From assembly GCA_012271135.1 (NCBI GenBank), contig JAAXGZ010000097.1:1-64000 (forward strand): a stretch of DNA of 64,000 nt, in the 5' to 3' direction. The position numbers and the translations under genes are program-made. Below, in pieces: positions 17,732-27,744 of this stretch (positions are counted from its first letter, which is position 1; every line of letters starts with the position of its first letter). Source of the stretch: Caldilineales bacterium (GTDB taxonomy: Bacteria; Chloroflexota; Anaerolineae; Caldilineales; Caldilineaceae). Under the pieces are notes generated by a model. The model was not told the origin of the DNA, did not search any database, and saw only the letters and a list, made by a program, of their open reading frames with translations.

Positions 17732-19167
17732 CACGCACCATCCGAACCGTCGGCAGCAATCCCGTTGCGGGCAACCCGCCGGATGGCGGTGCCCACTGCA
17801 CGGGCCCTGGCCGGTGCGTCTCCCAGATACGTATCCACCGACATGAGGGAGGCCACTGTTTCCGGAGGCAACCAGGCCCGGATGTCCGGATCAGCCACCA
17901 GCAGGTCGGACAGGGGATTGTCTCTCCCCTGTTCCACTTCGGACCATGCAGTCATACAGTGGCGACGCAGCACTTCATGCAGGACCTGGCGGTTGCCACC
18001 GGCGCGCACCGCGGCCAGCAGGACGCGTTCACTGGCCGCGAATTGCCCGTAGCCATCCAGCGTCGAACGACTCCGCTGACGATCCAGATGCAGGCCTTTG
18101 AGCAGTTTCCCCGCGCGGCGCAGGATTTCGTCGGTGAGAAGGAACAGTTCCGGGATAAACAACCGTCGGTTCCCACTGTCATCGAGAGTTCGCTCCAGGA
18201 TGGCGTTGGCATGGTTCTGCCAAGCCACCGAGACTTGAGCCGACACTTGCCGCGCCAGGCTGCAGATATTCTCGGCCGCGATCGGATTGCGCTTGAACGG
18301 CATTGCACTCGAACCGACTTGGTATTCACCGAACTCTTCGGACCACTCGCCGATCATCCGGCTCTGGAGGATGCGACTGTCCAGGGCAAACTTGTGCAGG
18401 GAACCGGCAAGGCCGCTGAGAACCTGTGCTATCTGCAGTTCCTGCTTGCGGGGCATGGTCTGCGTTGCGACCGTAAACGCCTCCAAACCAAGACTTCGCA
18501 TAACCATGTGCTCCAGTTGGGCGGCGGTCCAGCCGGTGCCTGCCAGCAGTTCCGCGAACGGTGCTGCCGTTCCCACGGCACCCTTGACTCCCTTGCCCTT
18601 GACGGCACGGCGCTCCCGTTGCACGGCCGCGAAATCCATCAGCAGGTCTTGACCGAAACAGGCAACCCGGTATCCGGCCGTGGTGGGTTCCGCCGGCTGG
18701 ATGTGGGTAAACGCCATCACCGGCACGTCGGCCCACTGTTCAATGCGGTCGTCAACCGTTGCCAGCAGATCCGCCAGTCGCCGTTCCACCAAACCAAGAC
18801 TTTCCTGCATGCGCAGTGCATCGACGTTGTCCAGTGCATCGTTCGACGTCGCCCCCAAATGGATGACGCCTCCACCCACGGGGCACTGCTCCGCAAACGT
18901 CCGGATTTCGGCCACCAGATCATGGCGCACTTCGGCCTCAATCTCGGCAGCGCGACGCAGGTCGACATCGTCCTGCCTGGCTTCCAGGTCCCTGGCCTGT
19001 TCCCAGGTCACAACGCCGCACTCCGCCTGTGCCTTCGCCAAGGCGACCCAAAACCGCCTCAGCAACTTGCGTTTGCGAACCTCGCTCCAAACAACCCGCA
19101 TGCGTCGGCTGCCGTAACGCCAGCTCAACGGCGAGATGAAGGTGTCGTGGCTGAACGTCTCGGTCAT
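17731..19167 (-). CDS. purB: Adenylosuccinate lyase
   Basis: 478 residues, a fumarase/aspartase-superfamily enzyme. It has the signature GSSAMPFKRNPIAAENI with the flexible catalytic serine loop, HLGATSNDALDN, and THIQPAEPTTAGYR with a catalytic histidine. PurB acts twice in purine synthesis: SAICAR to AICAR, and adenylosuccinate to AMP, releasing fumarate each time. It follows purA by 25 bases on the same strand, which groups both steps from IMP to AMP, and overlaps the next gene by one base. Confidence 0.95.
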   Translation of the reverse strand: MTETFSHDTFISPLSWRYGSRRMRVVWSEVRKRKLLRRFWVALAKAQAECGVVTWEQARDLEARQDDVDLRRAAEIEAEVRHDLVAEIRTFAEQCPVGGGVIHLGATSNDALDNVDALRMQESLGLVERRLADLLATVDDRIEQWADVPVMAFTHIQPAEPTTAGYRVACFGQDLLMDFAAVQRERRAVKGKGVKGAVGTAAPFAELLAGTGWTAAQLEHMVMRSLGLEAFTVATQTMPRKQELQIAQVLSGLAGSLHKFALDSRILQSRMIGEWSEEFGEYQVGSSAMPFKRNPIAAENICSLARQVSAQVSVAWQNHANAILERTLDDSGNRRLFIPELFLLTDEILRRAGKLLKGLHLDRQRSRSTLDGYGQFAASERVLLAAVRAGGNRQVLHEVLRRHCMTAWSEVEQGRDNPLSDLLVADPDIRAWLPPETVASLMSVDTYLGDAPARARAVGTAIRRVARNGIAADGSDGA

Positions 19168-19192
19168 CGAGCCATGGTACGGAGTGCGAACT

Positions 19193-20476
19193 TCAGTCGC
19201 CGGGGTTGATCACCATCTGGTCACGCGCCGGGCCGACCCCGATATAGGGAATCGGGATCCCGACCTGGTCGGCAATCCAGGTCACATACTCCCGGGCGTT
19301 GCGCGGCAATTCGTCAAAGGAACGGCACCCGGTGGTGTCCTCTTCCCAGCCGGGAAACCTTTCCATGATCGGAATAATTCCTGCCAGATCGGCGGTATCG
19401 GGAACGCTGTCCCGCTCGACCCGTCCATCGGGCATGCGATAGCCCGTGCAAACCCGGACCGTCTTGAACCCGTCCAGGACGTCGAGTTTGGTCATGCATA
19501 GCTCGGTGATGCCGTTGATCCAGGCCGCGTAGCGCAACCCGACCAGATCGAGCCAGCCGCACCGGCGGGGACGTCCGGTGGTGGCACCGTACTCGTGGCC
19601 GATATCCCGCAATCTGGCACCATCGTCGTCATGCAGTTCCGCCGGCATCGGTCCTGTGCCAACAGCGGTGTTGTAGGCCTTGGCCACGCCGACCACGCGA
19701 CTGATGGCCTGAATGGGCAACCCGGCACCGGCCGCGGCAAATGCCGAAGTGGGATTGCTGGAGGTGACAAAGGGATAGATCCCCCAGTCAAGGTCCCGCA
19801 TCACCCCAAGCTGTCCTTCCAACAGAATGTGGCCGTCGGCGTCGAGGACCTCCTTCATCATGGGCACCGTGTCCACAATCCGATCCGCCAAGGCGGTACG
19901 GGCCCGATCGCAAACAGCCATCATGCGGTCCGCGTCCACCGGTGCGGCCCCCATCGACTGGCGGTACCGATTGGCCCGTGCCACCGCGCCTTCCAGTCGT
20001 ACTTCGAGCCAGGAACTGTTGAGAAGATCGCCCATCCGCAATCCTTCCCGTGCCGTCTTGTCACTGTAGGCCGGACCGATTCCCTGCCTGGTCGTGCCAA
20101 TTTTTTGATCTCCGCTACGCATCTCCTCCTCAAGGCCGTCCGCTTCCCGATGATACGGCATCAACATGTGGGCCCTGCTGCTGATCCTGAGATTATCCGT
20201 GCTGACTCCTCTGGCTTCCAGATCCTCGATCTCTTCCTGCAAGGTCTCCGGATTGACCACACAACCGCTGCCGATGACATTCCAGGTGTCCGGGAAAAAG
20301 ATTCCGCTGGGGATTCCGTGGAGCTTGAACGTGCCGAACTCGTTCACCACGGTATGGCCGGCATTGCTGCCCCCCTGAAACCGGACCACCATCGCCGCAC
20401 CGCGAGCCAGGTAGTCTACGATGCGGCCCTTACCCTCGTCTCCGAACTGGGCTCCGATGATTGCTGTTGCTGGCAT
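19193..20476 (-). CDS. purA: Adenylosuccinate synthetase
   Basis: 427 residues. The GTP-binding loop [17 protein letters not shown] (catalytic Asp and Lys), [10 protein letters not shown] (catalytic His), [14 protein letters not shown] and the C-terminal base-recognition TKLDVLDGF are all present. It converts IMP, aspartate and GTP to adenylosuccinate, the substrate of the downstream purB product. The ATG at 20476 follows AAGGTAG at six bases. Confidence 0.97.
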   Translation of the reverse strand: MPATAIIGAQFGDEGKGRIVDYLARGAAMVVRFQGGSNAGHTVVNEFGTFKLHGIPSGIFFPDTWNVIGSGCVVNPETLQEEIEDLEARGVSTDNLRISSRAHMLMPYHREADGLEEEMRSGDQKIGTTRQGIGPAYSDKTAREGLRMGDLLNSSWLEVRLEGAVARANRYRQSMGAAPVDADRMMAVCDRARTALADRIVDTVPMMKEVLDADGHILLEGQLGVMRDLDWGIYPFVTSSNPTSAFAAAGAGLPIQAISRVVGVAKAYNTAVGTGPMPAELHDDDGARLRDIGHEYGATTGRPRRCGWLDLVGLRYAAWINGITELCMTKLDVLDGFKTVRVCTGYRMPDGRVERDSVPDTADLAGIIPIMERFPGWEEDTTGCRSFDELPRNAREYVTWIADQVGIPIPYIGVGPARDQMVINPGD

Positions 20477-20536
20477 GCTTCTACCTTACTGGTTGGGAAA
20501 TGGGCCAATCCGGGATGCGAACCCTGATCAAAGGGG

Positions 20537-21289
20537 TCAGATGCGCGTTTCGCCGCCGTCCACAGTGAGAACGGCACCAGTCACAAACGCCGCCTCGCGT
20601 GAGCACAGGTAAAGGGCCGCGTAGGCCACATCCTCGGGACTGCCTAGACGCCCGAGCGGAATCAGGGGAATCTGGGACTCAAAGAATGCGTCCGGGTAGT
20701 CCGCAAAGGCCTCCGTATTGATCAAACCCGGCCGTATCACATTGGAACGAACCCCGTCCGCGGCCAGTTCCACAGCCAAATGCCGGCTGAAACCCTCCAA
20801 GCCACTCTTGCTGGATACATAGGCCGCATCGTCGTAGTCGCCTGCGACAGCGCTCGCGCTGCTGATGTGCAGAATGCATCCGCGATTCGCCTCCAGGCTT
20901 GGCAGGGCGCTTTGACAGAGCCGAAACGCGGCCTCCAGATTCGTGGTGTAGACCGTCTGCCACTCCGCTCCAGTCATGTCGCGCATGGGTTTGCCCACCG
21001 AGGTGGAAGCGTTGTTGACCAGAATACTGATGCTCCCCATCGCAGCGACAGCGGTCGCTACGATCCGCTCGCTGTCCACGGCCACGTCGCCCGGGACGGC
21101 ATGCAGGCAAGAGGCGTGTTGCGGAACGCTGTTGCGAAACGCCTCGAGTTTCGATTCGCGGCGGCTGGCAATGGTCACCTGGGCGCCCATGTGCAGAAAC
21201 AGGCGGGAGATGGCAGCCCCGATTCCGGTGCCTCCTCCGGTCACGAGCGCAGACTCACCGTTGAGGCTGAACAGTCGGTTTGCGGCCAC
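20537..21289 (-). CDS. Short-chain dehydrogenase/reductase (SDR)
   Basis: 250 residues, the classical SDR length. It has the Rossmann motif VTGGGTGIG at the N-terminus, NNAST (NNAG equivalent) and the catalytic serine in ISSASAVAG. The YxxxK motif is YVSSKSG, and a C-terminal VTGAVLTVDGG follows. It probably oxidises or reduces a sugar or acyl carbonyl with NAD(P)(H); the substrate is not evident. The GTG at 21289 is chosen because it gives the usual N-terminus and is preceded by AGGAAGG and GGCGGA; the longer frame upstream lacks family similarity. It lies 60 bases downstream of purA on the same strand and may be independent of it or upstream in the same transcript. Confidence 0.88.
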   Translation of the reverse strand: MAANRLFSLNGESALVTGGGTGIGAAISRLFLHMGAQVTIASRRESKLEAFRNSVPQHASCLHAVPGDVAVDSERIVATAVAAMGSISILVNNASTSVGKPMRDMTGAEWQTVYTTNLEAAFRLCQSALPSLEANRGCILHISSASAVAGDYDDAAYVSSKSGLEGFSRHLAVELAADGVRSNVIRPGLINTEAFADYPDAFFESQIPLIPLGRLGSPEDVAYAALYLCSREAAFVTGAVLTVDGGETRI

Positions 21290-21647
21290 GATTCCGCCTA
21301 CCTTCCTGTGCCCGGGGAGTGCGCTTCTGAGGACGACATGGAGTCTGGCACGCGCCCGACGCAACCCTTGCCCAATGGTGGGAGCGATCCACAGCGCGAA
21401 GTCGGTTTGCAAACACCGTTGAGGACAACCTGGATAACCGCGTTCCCAACAACGCCCGGCCAACCGTCGAATACCGTGTGCGTCGCAGGGGACTAACCAC
21501 GGCACCCAAGGGCGATTCTATCACTCGGCTGACGCCAAAGACGTCAAGTACCACAACATTCCCAGCGGGTTCGGTGTGGAACCCAATTGTGGGTGGCGCG
21601 GGTAGACAAACGGCCTGTCTCGGCCTGCACTGCCGCAGCACCAGATT
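21290..21647. other. Divergent intergenic region between SDR gene and ABC exporter
   Basis: No convincing coding sequence is seen. On the minus strand an extended -10 like element (TGATAGAAT, 21515-21523) could serve the SDR gene. On the plus strand the promoter of the ABC pair lies just to the right. The long open frames crossing this stretch lack family similarity. Confidence 0.4.
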
Positions 21648-21675
21648 TTGTCCGCGGATTCCTGTGCATTACAAT
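21648..21675 (+). promoter_or_regulatory. Promoter-like element upstream of ABC exporter pair
   Basis: TTGTCC (21648-21653) and TACAAT (21670-21675) are separated by 16 bases, a sigma70-type arrangement. Transcription would begin near 21682. That argues for the ATG at 21734 as the gene start, since the upstream ATG at 21674 falls inside the -10 element. Confidence 0.5.
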
Positions 21676-21733
21676 GTCTCAACAGAGCGGTCTGCGCCGA
21701 GATTGTCAAACAGGGCACGGACCGTTTCCTCCA

Positions 21734-23557
21734 ATGGCTGCCGCCGCGTCCGACCAACCCGCGCCATCCGGTTTAGAGCAATACCTGAGGCCGTTGCGGC
21801 TGTTGCGCCACCACAAACTGACTGTGGTGGGTGCCTATGCGGGAACGATCGGCCAAACGATCGTTACCTTGATCATTCCCCAGTTCGTCAAATGGATCGT
21901 TGATTCGGGGATAGGTGAAGCACCCCTTCACACAGGCATTCCCCGATGGGTTGCGGATGCAATTCCACCGGCCCTAGCCTCCGACAAGATGGGACTGGTC
22001 GTAGCATCGGTGACGATGCTGCTGCTGTTGAGCTTCGTGCGGGGTGGTTTCACCTATTTGGCGGGGGTCAACTCAGAGGTGGTCTCGCAGTCCGTGGCCT
22101 ACAGGCTGCGCAACGCCCTCTACCGCAAGTTGTGCAGCCTGTCCTTTCGGTTTCACGATCAGTCCACGGCCGGGGATCTGCTGTCCCGGGCGGCCCAGGA
22201 CGTGGAACGGCTGCGATTCCTGACCGGTCGCGCACTGCTGGGCATTGTCAATGCTCTGTTCCTGATGATCGCCACCGCCGCGGTTCTGTTCGCGATGGAC
22301 CCCCTCCTGGCGATTCTGGCCATGCTGGTCATTCCTCCGCTCACGTGGCAGGCCTGGACATTCGCCAAGGCCTACCGCCCACTGTCGATGGAAATCCAAA
22401 AGCAGCTCGGCGTGTTGACCACGGTTCTCGAACAGAACCTGCGGGGCATCAGGGTAGTCAAGGCATTTGCCCAGGAGAAAGCGCAGGTGGGGGCGTACAA
22501 CACGGCCAATTCGGTGTGGTTCGAGCACTCCGCCGACGCGGCCCGGATGCGGTCCGTGCGGATTCCCCTGCTTGACCTCCTGGCGGGCCTTGGCTCGGTG
22601 GTGGTGGTCTATTTCGGCGGACGGGCAGTCATCAACCAGTCCCTGTCATTGGGTGAATTGTTGGCCTTCATGACCTATCTCGCCCAGTTGATCATGCCGA
22701 TTCGACGCATGGGCATGATCGTTCCCTTCGTCGCCATGGCCGGCGCATCCAGCGAAAGAGTGTTCGAAGTCCTCGATACCAAGTCGGCCATCGCGGACAG
22801 GGACAGCACCCCACCGCTGCCGCCCATCCGGGGCGACATCGAATTCGATCGCGTCTCCTTCAACTACACCCCCGCCAACCGCGCCATTACGGATGTCTCA
22901 TTTGAGTTGCAGGCCGGCGAGATACTGGCCCTGCTCGGCGCGACCGGATCTGGAAAGTCAACGCTCATCAACCTGATTCCGCGTTTCTACGAAGCCACTG
23001 GTGGCCGGGTGCTGATTGACGGAATCGATGTCCGGGACGTCCAATTGCACTCCTTGCGGCGGCAGGTAGCGAGTGTCCTGCAGGATCCGGTCCTGTTTGC
23101 CACGTCGATTCGCGAAAACATCGGTTTTGGCCTGGACGATCCGGACCAGGACCAGATCGTGGAGGCGGCCAAGGCGGCACAGGCACACGACTTCATCATG
23201 GAGATGCCGCAGCAGTACGACGCCCGGGTTGGAGAACGGGGCACCACCCTGTCGGGCGGTCAGAGGCAACGTCTGTCCATTGCGCGCGCCTTGATCGTGA
23301 ACCCCAAAATCCTAATTTTGGACGACGCTACCTCCAGCGTGGACACCGAAACCGAGCGATTGATCCAGGCTGCCCTCGACAACCTGATGGCGAATCGAAC
23401 TTCCATCGTGATCGCCCAACGCCTCAGCACGGTACGCAGGGCGGACAAAATCCTGCTGTTGGACAAAGGCCGTATTGCCGGGTTGGGCACGCACCGCGAT
23501 CTTTGGGAGTCCTCCTCGATTTACCGGAGCATTTACGAAGGACAACTGCAGCGATGA
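21734..23557 (+). CDS. ABC exporter half, subunit with degenerate Walker B glutamate
   Basis: 607 residues: six-helix exporter membrane domain (to about 320) followed by the nucleotide-binding domain. Walker A is GATGSGKST, the signature is LSGGQRQRL (canonical), and Walker B is ILILDDATSSVD with Asp in place of the catalytic Glu. The switch histidine position reads AQRLST, i.e. Gln instead of His. These substitutions mark the inactive-site subunit of heterodimeric exporters such as TM287/288 or BmrCD. The partner is the next gene, which has the complementary defect. It likely exports drugs, lipids or peptides; the substrate is unknown. Confidence 0.9.
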   Translation: MAAAASDQPAPSGLEQYLRPLRLLRHHKLTVVGAYAGTIGQTIVTLIIPQFVKWIVDSGIGEAPLHTGIPRWVADAIPPALASDKMGLVVASVTMLLLLSFVRGGFTYLAGVNSEVVSQSVAYRLRNALYRKLCSLSFRFHDQSTAGDLLSRAAQDVERLRFLTGRALLGIVNALFLMIATAAVLFAMDPLLAILAMLVIPPLTWQAWTFAKAYRPLSMEIQKQLGVLTTVLEQNLRGIRVVKAFAQEKAQVGAYNTANSVWFEHSADAARMRSVRIPLLDLLAGLGSVVVVYFGGRAVINQSLSLGELLAFMTYLAQLIMPIRRMGMIVPFVAMAGASSERVFEVLDTKSAIADRDSTPPLPPIRGDIEFDRVSFNYTPANRAITDVSFELQAGEILALLGATGSGKSTLINLIPRFYEATGGRVLIDGIDVRDVQLHSLRRQVASVLQDPVLFATSIRENIGFGLDDPDQDQIVEAAKAAQAHDFIMEMPQQYDARVGERGTTLSGGQRQRLSIARALIVNPKILILDDATSSVDTETERLIQAALDNLMANRTSIVIAQRLSTVRRADKILLLDKGRIAGLGTHRDLWESSSIYRSIYEGQLQR

Positions 23558-23594
23558 CCCGCCGTATCCCGCCCTCGGCAAGGAGAAAACGGCC

Positions 23595-25520
23595 ATGTCG
23601 ATGAGCAGCTCCGCCTACCGCTCGATTGTACGGTCGGTGCGCCACAATACACCCGGTTCCGACAACACCGAAGCGGATGTCCGCTTTTCCCGCTACATCC
23701 TTGCCCGGCTCCTGGCATACCTGAAACCGCACAAGGCCAAGATGGCCGCGGCGTTCGCGGCGATGCTGCTGGTGACCGGCCTGTCGCTGTGGATTCCAAT
23801 CCTGATTAAGGACGCGATCGATGTCCACATCAAGGCTGCGGACACCGGGGCACTCCTGCGCATCTCGGTGACCATTGCACTCGCCTACGGAGGCACATTC
23901 GTGTTCCAGGCGCTGCAGCGTCACTTCATGGCCTGGGTCGGCCAGCGGGTACTGGCCACACTTCGGCTGGAACTGGTAACCAAGCTGCAAATTCTGCCGA
24001 TTGACTACCACACGCGTCGCATCGTCGGAGTCATAGTTTCGCGGGTCATCGGGGATGTATCGGTAATCAACGAGCTTCTGTCACAGGGTCTCATTCAATT
24101 GTTCAGCGATGTCATCCTGCTGATCGGCATCGTATGGGTGATGCTGGCCTTGAACGCGAACCTGGCCCTGCTCACCTTTACGGTCATCCCCTTCATGGTC
24201 CTGTCGACCTACATCTTTTCCAAGAAGGCCCGCGACCGTTTCCGGCAGACGCGGACCCTTGCCGCGGACATGATCGGCAACTTCGCCGAGACCCTGACCG
24301 GGATGCGGGTGGTACAGGCCTTCGGCCAGGAACAGAAAATGACCCGCCTGTTCGACGCTGACAACAGCAACACCCGACAGGCCAACATCCATTCGATGAA
24401 GCTGGCATTCACCTTTCTGCCGGTGGTGGAAATCATGAGTGTGGTTGCCACCTGCCTGATTCTGCTGTTCGGCGCCCGCGCTGCGATCAACAATCTGGAA
24501 GGGATCACTGTTGGGATCGTGGCCGCGTTCCTTGCCTACGCCACCCGGTTCTTCCAGCCCATCCAGGAGCTGAGCCAACTGTTCACAACTATGCAGGCGG
24601 CCATGGCCGGCGGCGAAAAGATCGTTGAGATCCTGGACACTGACGAAGGTGTGAAGGACCCGGAGGACGGTCATCAAATGCTCCCTATCCAGGGTCGCAT
24701 CGAGTTCTCGAACGTCGGGTTCCACTACGACGAGTCCGTTGCGGTTCTCCACAACATCAACCTCGTGGTCGAACAGGGCCAGACGATTGCCCTGGTTGGT
24801 CCCACGGGAGCCGGCAAGACCTCGATCGCCAATCTCATACCTCGTTTTTATGACGCGACCGACGGTCGGGTGCTGATCGACGGTGTGGATGTCAAAACCG
24901 TCACCCAGAGCTCACTGCGATCCCAGATGGGCATGGTGACCCAGGAACCTCACCTGTTCACCGGCACCGTAGCCGACAACATTCGGTTTGCCCGTCCGGA
25001 TGCCGGCATGGACGACGTGATCAGGGTTGCCAGGGAGGCCAACGCACACGATTTCATTGTCGAACTGGCGGACGGCTACGAGACCGAGGTGGAGGAGGGC
25101 GCCACCAACCTGTCCGTGGGGCAGCGGCAGTTGATTTGCATTGCCCGAGCCATCCTGGCCAATCCGCGGATCCTGATCATGGACGAGGCAACCTCCAGTG
25201 TGGATACCGTCACCGAAGCCATGATTCAGGAGGCGCTGGACCGTCTGTTGGCTCAGCGGACATCGGTGGTCATCGCCCACCGCCTGAGCACGATTCGCAA
25301 CGCCGACAAGATATTCGTGCTGGACCACGGCGATGTCGCGGAGGAAGGCACCCACGACGAACTGTACGAGGTTGACGGCCTTTACCGCACGCTGTACGAC
25401 ATGCAGTTCCTGGACTATCAGGCGGAGTTGGGCATCCCGGCCGGAACTCCCTCCGCGAACGGCCTGCACCCGACGGCCGCGGCCGCCGATCTTGGAACCC
25501 GCCAACAGCGGCGGACGTGA
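23595..25520 (+). CDS. ABC exporter half, subunit with degenerate signature motif
   Basis: 641 residues with exporter membrane domain and ATPase. Walker A is GPTGAGKTS, the signature is NLSVGQRQL (LSVGQ instead of LSGGQ), Walker B is ILIMDEATSSVD with the catalytic Glu, and the switch motif is AHRLST with His. It thus carries the catalytic residues that the upstream subunit lacks, so the pair should form one active and one degenerate ATP site. The ATG at 23595 has AGGAG nine bases upstream. The gap to the partner gene is 37 bases. Confidence 0.9.
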   Translation: MSMSSSAYRSIVRSVRHNTPGSDNTEADVRFSRYILARLLAYLKPHKAKMAAAFAAMLLVTGLSLWIPILIKDAIDVHIKAADTGALLRISVTIALAYGGTFVFQALQRHFMAWVGQRVLATLRLELVTKLQILPIDYHTRRIVGVIVSRVIGDVSVINELLSQGLIQLFSDVILLIGIVWVMLALNANLALLTFTVIPFMVLSTYIFSKKARDRFRQTRTLAADMIGNFAETLTGMRVVQAFGQEQKMTRLFDADNSNTRQANIHSMKLAFTFLPVVEIMSVVATCLILLFGARAAINNLEGITVGIVAAFLAYATRFFQPIQELSQLFTTMQAAMAGGEKIVEILDTDEGVKDPEDGHQMLPIQGRIEFSNVGFHYDESVAVLHNINLVVEQGQTIALVGPTGAGKTSIANLIPRFYDATDGRVLIDGVDVKTVTQSSLRSQMGMVTQEPHLFTGTVADNIRFARPDAGMDDVIRVAREANAHDFIVELADGYETEVEEGATNLSVGQRQLICIARAILANPRILIMDEATSSVDTVTEAMIQEALDRLLAQRTSVVIAHRLSTIRNADKIFVLDHGDVAEEGTHDELYEVDGLYRTLYDMQFLDYQAELGIPAGTPSANGLHPTAAAADLGTRQQRRT

Positions 25521-25538
25521 GAACCCAGCCGAACACCT

Positions 25539-26744
25539 TCAGGGACGAACTGGTGTCCCGTCGGGCCATCGAGTCTGTGTCCAGTCGATGACTCTGGTTT
25601 CACAAGGCCACCGGGCAGCGGCTTGCTCGTCAATGTCGATGCCCAGGCCAGGTCCATCGTTCGGATACAGGTAACCGTTTCTGACTTCGGGGGTGCCGGG
25701 AAATACTTCCCGTGCCGCGTCACCGAACCGACACCACTCCTGAATGCCGAAGTTTGGCGCCCACAGGTCCAGTTGCAGGTTTGCGGCATGGCCCACCGGA
25801 GACGTGTCGCCGGGACCGTGCCAGGCGGTCTTGATGTTGTAGGGCAGGGCCTGCAGGACCACCTGCCGTGCCGGCGTGATCCCACCGATTTGGCTAACGT
25901 GCATGCGCAGGTAATCCACCTGCCTTCTCTCAATCAGCGGCGTCCACTCGAGCGGGTGGTTGAACAGTTCGCCCATGGCCACGGGCGTCGTGCTGTGCGC
26001 GCGCAACTGGTCGAACCATTCGATGTCCTCGGGAGCCAGGGCATCCTCCAAGAAAAACAAGCCGAACTCATCAATCCGGCGTGCAAACTCGACCGCATGC
26101 ACCGGCTGCAGGCGTTCGTGGATGTCGTGCAATAATTCCACGCGGTCGCCCATGGCACCGCGCACATGGGCCAGCATGACCAACGTTTCGCGACAGTATT
26201 CCCTGGGTTCGTAGTAGGCGCCGCCGACCGCGCCGGCCGGCTGGTGCAATGCGTGGCCCTTGCCACCGTAGCCACCTTGCTGGACGCGTATGTACCGGTA
26301 GCCCTGGGCCTCAAGATCTAGGGCGGACTCGAGTACTTCCTCGGGGGTGTCTCCCGAGGCGTGAACGTACACCCGCGCCGCTTCCCGACAAGGACCACCC
26401 AGCAAGTCCGCCACGCTCATGCCCGCCATCTTGCCCTTGATGTCCCACAGAGCCTGGTCCAGGCCGGAAATGGCATTGTTCTGAATGGGACCGTTGCGCC
26501 AATAACCATTGTGCATGGCCACCTGCCAAAAATCCTCAATGCGGTTAACCGGTCTGCCGACAGCCAAGGGAGCCAAGTGACTTTCCAGGGCAGCCACGAC
26601 TGCCTTCCAACGCTGTGTGAAAGTGGCACAGCCAACCCCATACAGACCGGGTTCCGATGTAACCACCTTGACGGTTACCAGTGGAGTGCCTTCCGGCTGG
26701 GTTGCGAAAACCCGCACTTCCCTGACGGTGACTTCAGACGACAT
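25539..26744 (-). CDS. Mannonate dehydratase-like enolase-superfamily enzyme
   Basis: 401 residues, close to ManD/RspA family length. The barrel residues follow the ManD pattern: LLHDIHERL (metal Asp and adjacent His), FFLEDALAPED (metal Glu), VAMGELFNHP (metal Glu), HGPGDTSPVGHAA, and WAPNFGIQEW near the C-terminus. ManD enzymes dehydrate D-mannonate or D-gluconate to 2-keto-3-deoxygluconate; many family members have low or unknown activity. The ATG at 26744 is chosen because it has AGGA seven bases upstream. The same frame stays open far upstream, but only as the antisense of phyH. It is divergent from the PhyH gene. Confidence 0.88.
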   Translation of the reverse strand: MSSEVTVREVRVFATQPEGTPLVTVKVVTSEPGLYGVGCATFTQRWKAVVAALESHLAPLAVGRPVNRIEDFWQVAMHNGYWRNGPIQNNAISGLDQALWDIKGKMAGMSVADLLGGPCREAARVYVHASGDTPEEVLESALDLEAQGYRYIRVQQGGYGGKGHALHQPAGAVGGAYYEPREYCRETLVMLAHVRGAMGDRVELLHDIHERLQPVHAVEFARRIDEFGLFFLEDALAPEDIEWFDQLRAHSTTPVAMGELFNHPLEWTPLIERRQVDYLRMHVSQIGGITPARQVVLQALPYNIKTAWHGPGDTSPVGHAANLQLDLWAPNFGIQEWCRFGDAAREVFPGTPEVRNGYLYPNDGPGLGIDIDEQAAARWPCETRVIDWTQTRWPDGTPVRP

Positions 26745-26770
26745 GGCAGTTCCTGCTAGATTCATTGACT

Positions 26771-26783
26771 GCACACAATGTGC
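26771..26783. promoter_or_regulatory. Operator-like palindrome in a divergent promoter region
   Basis: GCACA-CAA-TGTGC lies in the 75-base gap between the divergent mannonate-dehydratase-like and PhyH genes, just after a TTGACT. It could be a binding site for a regulator of both genes. One short palindrome is weak evidence. Confidence 0.3.
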
Positions 26784-26819
26784 GCCCCCGGACATCCAAC
26801 GGACCAGGACAACGTGATC

Positions 26820-27728
26820 ATGCCTGCTGTTGCCAACCCGACAACCACATCCATCAAGGAACGGCTGCCTGCCGCGACCGTGGCCGATCTCGAGTTCATT
26901 GCGCGGGAGACTGAAATCAGCCGCATGGCCGAGGTGTTTCTTGAGCAAGGTGCGATGGTGATCCGCGGCCTGATGAACCGCCACATTGCCGCCGTCCGCC
27001 GGGACATCATGCAGACCACGGACGAAGCCCTTGCCCAGCTGGATCGCGCCACAAGGTCCGATGTCGGCTGGCACACCCCGAACGGCTCCCTGTTCATCCC
27101 GTCGCCGGCCGGGTATGTGCGGCAACAGCAGATCATGGTTACCGGAACGAATTACAAGACGAGTGCGGCACTGCTTCAGTCGGCCCTGGAACCCGACCTG
27201 CTGGACATCGTGGAAGCCATCCTCGGTCCCAACATCGAGACTTTCAACTTGGGGCAGTGCCTGGTCAAGGAGCCGGCCGGAGGCCATCCCAAACACCTGC
27301 ACCAGGATTCGGCCTACTTCGAACACCGCTATTTGGGACCGGTCGGCGTGTTGGTGTACTGCGTCGACACCAATGTGGAACGGGGCGCCCTGCATGTCGT
27401 CCCGGGAACCCACAAACTTGGCCAACTGGACCATGTGGACACGTTTTCGCACCTGGGCCTTGATGACGGCGAATGGCCGTGGGAAGCAGCGCTGCCGATT
27501 GAAGGAAATGCCGGCGACGCGATCTTCTTCCATGTCAGAACGGTGCATGGGTCCAAGCCGAACTTCACTGACATTCCAAGGCCGGTGTTCATCCATCGCT
27601 ACCGTAGGCCCGACGACTACATTGTTGCCGGCGGCACCACAGTCGAGAATCGCAGTGCACGGGGCGAACACGACGCGATCCAGGAACAGGGCCTGATGGT
27701 CCGGGGTTTCCGCTCCCAGCGCGATTGA
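26820..27728 (+). CDS. Phytanoyl-CoA dioxygenase (PhyH) family protein
   Basis: 302 residues. The Fe(II)-binding facial triad is visible as HLHQDSAYF (H-x-D) and the distal histidine in RTVHGSKPN, with a nearby arginine (HRYRRP) for 2-oxoglutarate. PhyH-like enzymes hydroxylate lipids, osmolytes or natural products; the substrate here is unknown. The ATG at 26820 follows AGGA at ten bases. The divergent sugar-acid dehydratase might be functionally linked. Confidence 0.87.
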   Translation: MPAVANPTTTSIKERLPAATVADLEFIARETEISRMAEVFLEQGAMVIRGLMNRHIAAVRRDIMQTTDEALAQLDRATRSDVGWHTPNGSLFIPSPAGYVRQQQIMVTGTNYKTSAALLQSALEPDLLDIVEAILGPNIETFNLGQCLVKEPAGGHPKHLHQDSAYFEHRYLGPVGVLVYCVDTNVERGALHVVPGTHKLGQLDHVDTFSHLGLDDGEWPWEAALPIEGNAGDAIFFHVRTVHGSKPNFTDIPRPVFIHRYRRPDDYIVAGGTTVENRSARGEHDAIQEQGLMVRGFRSQRD

Positions 27729-27744
27729 CGGGCCGCGACATGGG

